From: Hyphomicrobiales bacterium
GTDB taxonomy: Bacteria > Pseudomonadota > Alphaproteobacteria > Rhizobiales > Rhizobiaceae
NCBI GenBank assembly: GCA_900472605.1
Contig: UCJD01000004.1
Location: 1-64,000, forward strand
Length of the DNA: 64,000 nucleotides
Direction: 5' to 3'
Positions 62,401 to 64,000 of the stretch are shown here, piece by piece. Below the pieces are notes generated by a model that saw only the letters and a list, made by a program, of their open reading frames with translations, had not been told where the DNA came from and made no database searches. The translations under genes and the position numbers were made by a program. How positions within the stretch are numbered: the first letter of the stretch is position 1; each line of letters starts with the position of its first letter.

Positions 62401-64000
62401 CGGTCGACCGCGACGCGTCGCAGCTCAATGGCGGCGCCTACTCGGTCACGGTCTTCGCCAGCGATGGTACGAGCTCGGCGAACCAGACCTTTATCATCAC
62501 AGTCAGCAACCCGGCGCCGATCGCCCGTGACGATGTCGCCAGCACCAGCGAGAATGTCGATATCGCCGGCTCCGTCTTGGACGACAACGGCAATGGCGCC
62601 GACAGCGATCCGGATGGCGACACGATCGTGGTCAGCGCCGTCAACGGCGTTGCCGGCAATGTCGGTGCGTCGGTCGCTGGGTCTGCGGGCGGGCGTTTCG
62701 TGATCGGCGCCGACGGGAGCTACACATTCGTGCCGGGCACCGACTTCGACGGACTGAAGGCCGGCGAACAGCGCACCACCAGCGTCACCTACACCATATC
62801 CGACGGTCAGGGCGGCACGTCGACCGCGACCTTCACGGTGACGGTATCGGGCGCCAACGATCTCCCTGTCGGCTCCGACATTGCGATCTCGACCGCCGAA
62901 GACACCACTGCCAGCGGCCAATTGCCGGCGGCGACCGATGTCGATGGCGATCCGCTGACCTATGGGGTCGGCAGCCAGCCCACGCATGGCAGCGTCACGA
63001 TCGATCCAACCGGCGCCTACGTCTATACACCGGCCGCGGATTTCAACGGCGGCGACAGCTTCACCTATACGGTCTCGGACGGCACCGCGGTCGTGACGCA
63101 TACGGTGACCGTCACCGTCAACCCGGTCAACGATGCACCGGTTCTGCAGGATGTCGCGGTGTCGATGAACGAAGACGGCACGGCGACGGGCCAGATCGTG
63201 GCCACCGACATCGACGACGCGCCGGCAACGCTGGTCTATGGTCTTCAGACTGCCGCTTTCAGCGGGACCGCCGTCGTCAACCCCGACGGCACCTACAGCT
63301 ATACCCCCAATCCTGATTTCAACGGCACCGACAGCTTTGTCGTGGTCGTCAGGGATCCCGGCGGCGCTACCGCCACGGCAACCATCACGATCACGGTCGG
63401 CGCGGTCAATGATCCGCCCGTTGCCGTCGACGATGCGGCCGCGACCACCGAGAACACGGCGATCTCGGGCAATGTGATCGTCGGCGGACCCGGCGCGGAT
63501 AGCGATCCGGATGGCGATACGCTGACTGTTGTCGGCGTCGGCGCAGCGACCGGGAATGTCGGCGTAGCGGTCACTGGGCATAGTGGCGGCAGCTTCCTGA
63601 TTGGCGCTGACGGCTCCTATACGTTCGACCCCGGCACGGACTTCGACGGTCTGGCCGCCGGCGCCATCGCGACGACATCGGTGAGCTACACGATCTCCGA
63701 TGGCCATGGTGGTGTCTCCACCGCGACGCTGACGGTCACCGTCACCGGCGTCAACAACGCACCAAATGCGCCGGCCTTGCCGTCGCAGGCGAGCCTCGAT
63801 GGCGCCGCGATCGTGCTGCCTGTCGGTGCCGAGTTCGCCGATGTCGATGGCGATCCGCTGACCTTCGAGATCACCGGCCTACCGCCGGGGCTCGTCTACG
63901 ATACCCAAACCGGCGAGATCACCGGCAACATCCTCCCGAACGCCTCCGGCGCGAGCGGGAGTGCGGTTTATAACGTCACGATCACGGCAAGAGATGGCCT
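44442..64000 (+). CDS. Giant DUF4347 / cadherin-Ig-like repeat surface protein (3' end outside window)
   Basis: At least 6519 codons in one frame (checked at many points to the right edge). Residues 1-104: basic start, then the LEPR-XLL-like motif LEQRIAFDAA (32-41) and a Gln/His/Asp-rich linker. About 105-265: DUF4347, with HIISHG (His157) and VYGCNF (Cys201). About 266-525: propeller-like beta region. About 526-630: SdrD-B-like (GDKIFADNDKSGTFNTGDGG). About 645-828: lectin-like jelly-roll. From about 830 on: long series of cadherin- and Ig-like repeats, first with GLxVxDxDAGTG and LPSGITASYNA units, then VNDAPV-EDT-DVDGD units and He_PIG-type ATGLPxGL units. No RTX nonapeptides are seen here; the C-terminus lies outside. 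GGAGG precedes the ATG. Probably an exported adhesin. Confidence 0.9.
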   Translation, partial: MNERYVRPAPDRVEKMRGRNAKPKYGSMLMELEQRIAFDAAGAATVEKSQEKSHQDQGDHGSAETAQHDGASDGHDALVAALAEHQAASAAPETSNVSQPRQVVVIDSSVPDYQALVKDLGDNFKIIVVDPNENGVHELAETLSSMHDVEAIHIISHGKEGFLQLGSASLTSTTMATDYAADLTSLRSSLTDNADILVYGCNFAEGETGTNAVKMLGYLTGADVAASTDPTGSAALGGNWDLEYHDGDIASDVIGTDKSHTDYVDTLNIASSNGNGALLVSAGRSIYSVDVLTGKATMITTVPGSVGGISVSNTINSLAADQANGLIYYTDSSTDSGNKALFAYDYINNTHILVDSDLTTGAATNIVTGSTGVGGGAATFYNGGLYLGVENVTGSNDQIYRITFSNNGRTMAGATAFGAQITAANDWGDFAIDATNNTLLSITTLGITRYNLATGAIIDSVANASGGSDAQGGGDINGNTYLVGTDIRQINPVTGAAIGSAITITTNGTTALTNISDAARWTPPTGTIGDKIFADNDKSGTFNTGDGGIGGVTVQLIDDVNGDGLVSTGERILATDTTDANGNYLFTGVLPGQYIVRVTDANGVLGTATLTTASTAQSLALATIGASNLAADFGYYAQAPIVDLNSGTTPTQIITNGGTPGTTGWTVGGTGAQANGGFAWTLNGGTGTLTQANVSGWTDGLAPSGAAQLTFDVGWSNDLLLGITNDNNTPATLDVTIGGVLYARITTGTLNGTPNTATITYFNGASGSPSTVAASTAGTTAWGRTAVTINLPSTVVATGDLVFSYSAVGGLLTPSTDDIFIDNVSAFRNVDTVAGVNYTTTYTENGAGVSIGSAATDVRDLDSTNMRSATIVLTNAQAGDVLTVGTLPSGITGSVDTSVAGQVTVTLTGSATKASYATAIKAITFSNTGDNPSTTPRIVNVTVNDGGLSSAVATSTISVVAVNDAPVNNLPASWTTNEDTSLALSGLSVTDLDAGTGSMTVTLSVASGTITATSGGSVGVSGSGTGTVVLTGTLANINAYLASAAAPVYVPVADANGTVVLTMTTNDNGNTGTGGALTDVDTRNIVINPVNDAPVLDLDGSTTGTGYSVGYTENGTGVAISNTNSSVIDVDNANMASAAIVITNGQVGDLLTVTGALPSGITASYNATTFTLTLTGSATKAAYETALRQVLYTSSSDNPTLNGAAASRNISVTVNDGAANSNTAVTAVAITAVNDAPVNTLPANWTTNEDTSVTLTGLSIADPDAGTGSMTVRLQVPTGILTATAGGSVTVSGSGTGTLVLTGTLANLNAYLASSAAPVYVPVADANGSVTVTMTTNDLGNFGTGGPLTDTDTAVINITPVNDAPILDLDASGAGTGFTTTYTENDAGVAVADTDGVITDIDSANMASLSAVIANGQAGDILAVAGTLPSGITASYNAATFTLTLTGSAARASYETALQQIRFLSNSENPSTTPRSINVTVNDGAANSNVAVATVNVIAVNDAPVNTVPASVTLSEDVQTAISGISVSDVDSGSVTVTLSVANGTLSPSVIAGTVTGNGTASVTVSGTLAQVNSVLASLRYTGRADYNGSDTLVVSTSDGSLTDTDNVAITVTPVADITPDTVATAEDTAVTFNVITGTNGATADTFKDPGRAVTSVTQPPAGQGSVTFAADGTLVYTPAANFNGQTTFTYTVTSGGVTETATVTVNVSAVNDAPVNSLPASGWSTSEDTPIALSGLSISDVDAGTGAMTVTLAVSGGTVSATSGAGVTISGSGSASLTLSGTLSALNAYLASAAAPQFNPAANASGSVTLTMTTNDGGNTGSGGALTDVDTRTITIDPVNDAPVNTLPASGWSVNEDTALALTGLAIADVDAGSGTMTVVLGVNSGQLTAVSGSGVTISGSGTASLTLSGTLASINAYLASTARPVYTPVADFNGAVTLTMTTNDGGNTGSGGALTDVDTATITVIAVNDAPALDLDTSAAGTGYATSYTENAAGVAIVNTGVLVFDVDNANMASATIVISNGQTGDVLSVTGTLPSGITASYNASTFMLTLTGSATKAAYQTALGQLRYASTSDDPGAVTRSINVTVSDGAASSNTAVATVAVTPVNDPPVNTLPAVGWTMNEDGTLSLTGLSVADPDIGSGTATVTLSVGSGVLTAASGSGVTVTGSGTATITLSGTLSSINAYLASAARPSYAPIADFNGSVTLTMTSSDGQLTDTDTQTIAITAVADIANDTATTNEDTAVVIAVDTNDSFENAGHTITAINGSAIVANGVVNVTSGTVRLNADGTLTFTPSANVNGSTSFTYTVSSGGVTETATVNVTIVPVNDAPVNTVPGAQTVAEDTPLAVSGISVADVDGDVLTTTVTVTNGIANVTTGTGATIANNGTSSVRLSGTAAQINAALAGLTYTSTADYNGAAQLTIQTTDGSLTDTDTVAISITPVADIVADNLTTNEDTAVTFNAITGTNGASADNFENAGRAITSVTQPPAGQGTVTFAADGTITYTPAANFNGTTSFTYTVTSGGVTETATVTIVVNPVNDAPVNTVPAAQTTAEDTSIVFSSSGGNAIVVSDVDNGTLTVTVTVTNGSFSLSGTSGLSFSAGDGTADQTMTFTGTTAAINTALAGASYAPVADYNGSAQISVQTSDGSLSATSTIPVTITPVADIANDSVSTDEDVSAVISVLANDSFENPARAITAVNGTAITAGGAAVTVANGTVRLNASSQLIFTPTLDYNGVTTFTYTVTSGGVTETAQVTVAVASVNTPPVNTLPPSFTAIEDTSLGLAGLQIADQDAGAGTMTVTLSVNSGVLSALGAGGVSVSGSGSQALTLSGTLTDINAYLSGATRPSFTPSANSTASVTLTMTTNDNGNTGGPSLVDIDTATIAITSVNDAPAGTDNTVTINEDSVYTFSAASFGFTDPNDSPANSLAAVVITTLPTNGVLSLGGTAVTAGQVISAANLGNLTFTPSANANGTALASFTFQVRDNGGTANGGQDTDQSPNSVTFNVTAVNDAPVNTLPSSFGTNEDTALSLAGLQVSDVDAGSGSIRVTLSVNSGTLAATGASGVTVSGSGSGTLVLTGTLANINGFLAGSGTRPVFNPAANANGAVTLTMVTNDNGNTGSGGALSDTDTATISVAPVNDAPVGSDTAITTNEDTVFSGTLPVATDVDGDSLTYGAGSIAPSHGTVVVNPNGTYTYTPSANFNGTDSFTYSVSDGTVTVQYLVSVTVNSVNDAPVGVNDTAQTSAGVSTSLNVLANDTDVDGDVLQVSAINGVAGNVGLAVTGSNGGTFTIGANGAAVFNPGTAFTDLPAGQSRSSSVTYQLSDGHGGFSTATVTVTVTGVNDAPISTLIANQTGNDAQSVTLNVSGNFSDPDTGDTLTFTATGLPPGLTINTATGEISGTINRSASVNGPYAVTVTATDRSGATASRSFTWAVLNPPPVAAADNLATTENTPLAASVFANNGNGVDSDPDGDPISVSAVGGSGAGVGQAVSGSNGGTFTINADGTYAFNPGTAFDDLAAGATRVTTVTYTITDGQGGFSTATVTVTVTGLNDAPVAVADSFTTNEDTSVTFDVRANDSDVDGGTLGVTVINGTAIVTGGSVAVTGGVVTLNADGRLTFTPSADYNGRPTFTYTISDGQGGTATATVTGTVNPVQDPPVAANDSFTTDEDTAVTFDVRANDSDVDGDALAVAQINGSNIASGGSVAVSGGSVRLNADGTLTFTPSANYNGNPSFSYTISDGHGGTATATVNGTVNPVQDPPVAQNDSFTTPEDQPVTLAVLANDSDPDGDALTITQINGAGITVGNAVAITGGSITLNANGTLTFTPTANFNGSPSFTYTVSDGNGGTATATVSGTVTPVNDIPVAVADSFTTLEDTAVTFDVLGNDSDVDGDTLTVTAINGANIAAGGVVTVTGGTVRLNADGSLTFTPAANYNGSPSFTYTVSDGNGGTATATVSGSVTGVNDVPVAVNDSFTTLEDTAVTFDVRGNDSDVDGDALTVTAINGTAISAGGSVTVTGGSVRLNANGTLTFTPLANYNGNPSFTYTISDGNSGTATAAVNGTVTPVNDAPVASDVTVSVDEDGMISSTLPGATDVDGDAVTYAAGSTTPAHGSVVVNPNGTYSYTPSANFNGTDQFTYVVSDGKGGSNEYTVTVNVASVNDVPVGTPLPARSGADGAAVTFDVSGFFADADNDTLTYSASGLPVGLSINAAGVVTGTIDRQASVGGPSGNGVYTVTISVNDGHGGTASQSFSFSVSNPPPIAVNDAVTATEDTPLTFNVLDGSASGGVPDSDPDGDPLTVTAASAANGTVALGSGGQITYQPNANFNGTDTITYTISDGNGGTATATVTVTVLAVNDAPVGQPITDRTRNDGDTDSLDLSAFFSDADGDPLTYAASGLPAGLTIDPATGLVSGRIAPEASGPTGEAIYTVTVTAADGKGGTTAVTFHYTILNLPPIARDDFATTNEDTSVDIDVLANDGDPDGDNDEVIRVNNVVLQLNGPSVATTNGTVQLVDGPTARPVLRFTPNANYNGQESFSYSIDDGNGGVDTATVTITIVPQNDAPEGTNPIPDRVRADGQQLIYRVSDFFDDPDGDTLNYTITGLPAGLSFDQATGLIFGTIDHNASQGGASGVYQITVTAHDGPNGTGASTSQSFELLVTNPGPTAVNDNLAINEDQSATFNVITGAGTASGIAGADIDPDGDTLSLIAASAGHGSLTFAADGSITYVPAADFNGTDTIIYTISDGQGGVSTATVTISINAVNDVPDVSGPLPAQMDSDGQTVSFNAGIYFSDRDGDTLSFAATDLPPNLQIDTATGVISGSLPNNASRPEPYVATITVSDGQGGTISRTITWIISNFPPKAFSDFLSVGQNAGGSGNALLNDTDPDGDTLTIDRINGEAASVGQPVVGSNGGTFTVSATGGYTFNPGTDFADLRAGETRTTSVTYRVTDADGESDTATITVTVTGVNDNPTATPIPAVTLADGQSLNGKPIDVSDFFSDVDKDTLTFTASGLPSGLSMDANGVITGKIAADASSGGPTYTVAVVASDGQGGTLSTTFNLTVINPAPTAVNDTATTTEDVPLLNIDVLGNDTDPDGDVLSIDPDFPPQAGHGTVTVNSDGTLNYTPAKDFNGIDTVVYRVTDGQGGLSTGVLTITVGAQNDAPIETPIADMERNDGDTVSFDISSYFADPEGGVLTFDVQGLPPGLTFDPVTGIISGRISADASGPMGLSNYLVKVIATDDGGLTAESDFTYVIRNIAPDAMNDTARTLEDQPVDIDVLANDVDTDGDARSIVLVNGVNLSVDGAAVQTSNGSVQLVLVNGAQVLRFTPAANYAGTASFTYTISDGNGGSDTATVTVTVDPVNDAPVATPIPDRAQADGSAVSFDVRGFFSDVDGDTLAIAVNGLPPGLGFDPTTGLISGTLDANASAGSPYTVVVSANDGHGGQVSAQFVFSVSNPAPIAANDAVNTNEDTAVTFNPITGIGTVGGGVDVDPDGDPLTIVAIDGQPIATNGTVAVAGGIIRLNGNGSLTFTPTADFNGTVPLTYRISDGNGGFSEASVVITVAAVNDVGVVDLNGAGAGVDIAVSFNEGDAPVAIASGDASVFDVENGITSLNVALGGFANTGSEIIHLNGSVDVVYGTASSGTIIFGGTTFRFSYDGANALAITNAAGGAMDNAATSVLLRAIQYENRSDNPTTGDRTVSITVTDDGGATSAAAVATISIGAVNDAPVALDDAATTDEDTAIVGAVPGVLGNDTDADGDVLVVSGVGSGAPGVPVAGSAGGSFVINADGSYRFDPGADFQGLKAGETRVTSVTYAVSDGHGGTANATLSVTVVGVNDAPIGQAGSIQTAEDTVATGFLPTANDPDGDALTYAIATPPANGVVTISADGSYRYTPPANFNGNDSFTYSVSDGRSTVTYTIAVTVTPVDDAPVGTPIVNQAYSDAQTISLDVSGNFSDIDTPSLTFTATGLPTGLSISSQGIITGTVDRDASQLNGGAYSVTVFASDGTSSANQTFIITVSNPAPIARDDVASTSENVDIAGSVLDDNGNGADSDPDGDTIVVSAVNGVAGNVGASVAGSAGGRFVIGADGSYTFVPGTDFDGLKAGEQRTTSVTYTISDGQGGTSTATFTVTVSGANDLPVGSDIAISTAEDTTASGQLPAATDVDGDPLTYGVGSQPTHGSVTIDPTGAYVYTPAADFNGGDSFTYTVSDGTAVVTHTVTVTVNPVNDAPVLQDVAVSMNEDGTATGQIVATDIDDAPATLVYGLQTAAFSGTAVVNPDGTYSYTPNPDFNGTDSFVVVVRDPGGATATATITITVGAVNDPPVAVDDAAATTENTAISGNVIVGGPGADSDPDGDTLTVVGVGAATGNVGVAVTGHSGGSFLIGADGSYTFDPGTDFDGLAAGAIATTSVSYTISDGHGGVSTATLTVTVTGVNNAPNAPALPSQASLDGAAIVLPVGAEFADVDGDPLTFEITGLPPGLVYDTQTGEITGNILPNASGASGSAVYNVTITARDG
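46926..64000 (+). repeat. Long array of cadherin/Ig-like repeat modules
   Basis: About 17 kb of modular coding repeats of about 90-130 residues each, separated by VNDAPV-type linkers. Three module classes alternate: ENGAGV/DVDNANM/SGITASYNA type; EDT/DAGTGSMTVTL/GTLANINAYLAS type; and, from about 54 kb, EDTAVTFDV/NDSDVDGD/GGTATATV and DGQTVSFDVSGFF-type (He_PIG). Neighbouring copies of a class are often very similar in DNA, which suggests recent duplication. Confidence 0.85.

Noticed and set aside
59544..63707. 1387-codon open frame antisense to the giant gene
   Set aside because: High third-position GC and repeat phrasing open the opposite strand; the sense frame carries clear cadherin/Ig-like motifs and the antisense product is Arg/Gly/Asp-rich nonsense.
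1..64000. Type I ABC exporter ATPase or RND pump partner for the HlyD/TolC genes
   Set aside because: The only ATPases in the window are the betaine and sugar importers (ProV and MalK types); none is exporter-type. It may exist outside the window.
44442..64000. RTX calcium-binding nonapeptides in the giant protein
   Set aside because: None seen in the translated part; D-rich NDSDVDGD phrases belong to Ig/cadherin-like modules. The C-terminus is not in the window.
1..64000. tRNA, rRNA, CRISPR, IS elements or integrase/att sites
   Set aside because: No cloverleaf, rRNA stretch, regularly spaced repeat with unique spacers, transposase or integrase was seen. The only tandem arrays are coding repeats.

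Overview
The window is high-GC DNA with many small co-oriented operons. Its gene content (glycine-betaine and sugar ABC operons, LtrA, YghU, DUF3008 and DUF882 proteins, a TTAA-N7-TTAA CtrA-type site) points to an alphaproteobacterium, most likely of the order Hyphomicrobiales (Rhizobiales). Genus cannot be settled from the sequence alone. I see no tRNA, rRNA, IS element, integrase or CRISPR array. The first and last genes run off the window.

Layout. 1-1038: partial flavin amine oxidase. 1192-8208: a ~2340-residue protein made almost entirely of an octapeptide repeat arranged in 80-residue super-repeats. 8952-10073: MscS-type channel. 10111-18157: a polysaccharide locus with a minus-strand operon (acyltransferase-like protein, acyl-CoA-type ligase, PLP decarboxylase, acyl carrier protein, GT2, polysaccharide deacetylase) and a divergent GT4-GT2 pair. 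The ligase/decarboxylase/ACP trio resembles the one that accompanies exosortase-A systems, but no exosortase is present. 18300-23941: assorted metabolic, stress and small-protein genes (LLM monooxygenase, yghU, LtrA, two small proteins, M19 dipeptidase, a 114-aa orphan, an XRE regulator). 24007-27081: glycine betaine ABC transporter proVWX. 27518-33237: a sugar-type ABC operon with a GNAT gene and a divergent GntR/UTRA regulator; a palindromic operator sits in the putative promoter. 33265-37851: DUF882 protein, small secreted protein, CNNM/CorC-type membrane protein and a PAS-GGDEF diguanylate cyclase.

37886-64000 is the most interesting part. A minus-strand operon encodes TolC, a small HlyD-like adaptor, a GAF-like/HlyD membrane-fusion protein and a PqqD-like/M50-metalloprotease/HlyD fusion. 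Divergent from it is a gene of more than 19.5 kb (at least 6519 codons, open at the right edge). Its product has an LEPR-XLL-like N-terminal motif, a DUF4347 domain with caspase-like His/Cys motifs, an SdrD-B-like domain and a very long series of cadherin/Ig-like repeats. No ABC ATPase is encoded nearby, so this looks like a poorly described export route for a giant surface protein. The divergent promoter carries a perfect CtrA-type site, and a diguanylate cyclase lies just beyond the operon. Most of the window appears devoted to the cell surface (adhesin, exopolysaccharide, repeat protein) and to osmolyte and sugar uptake.
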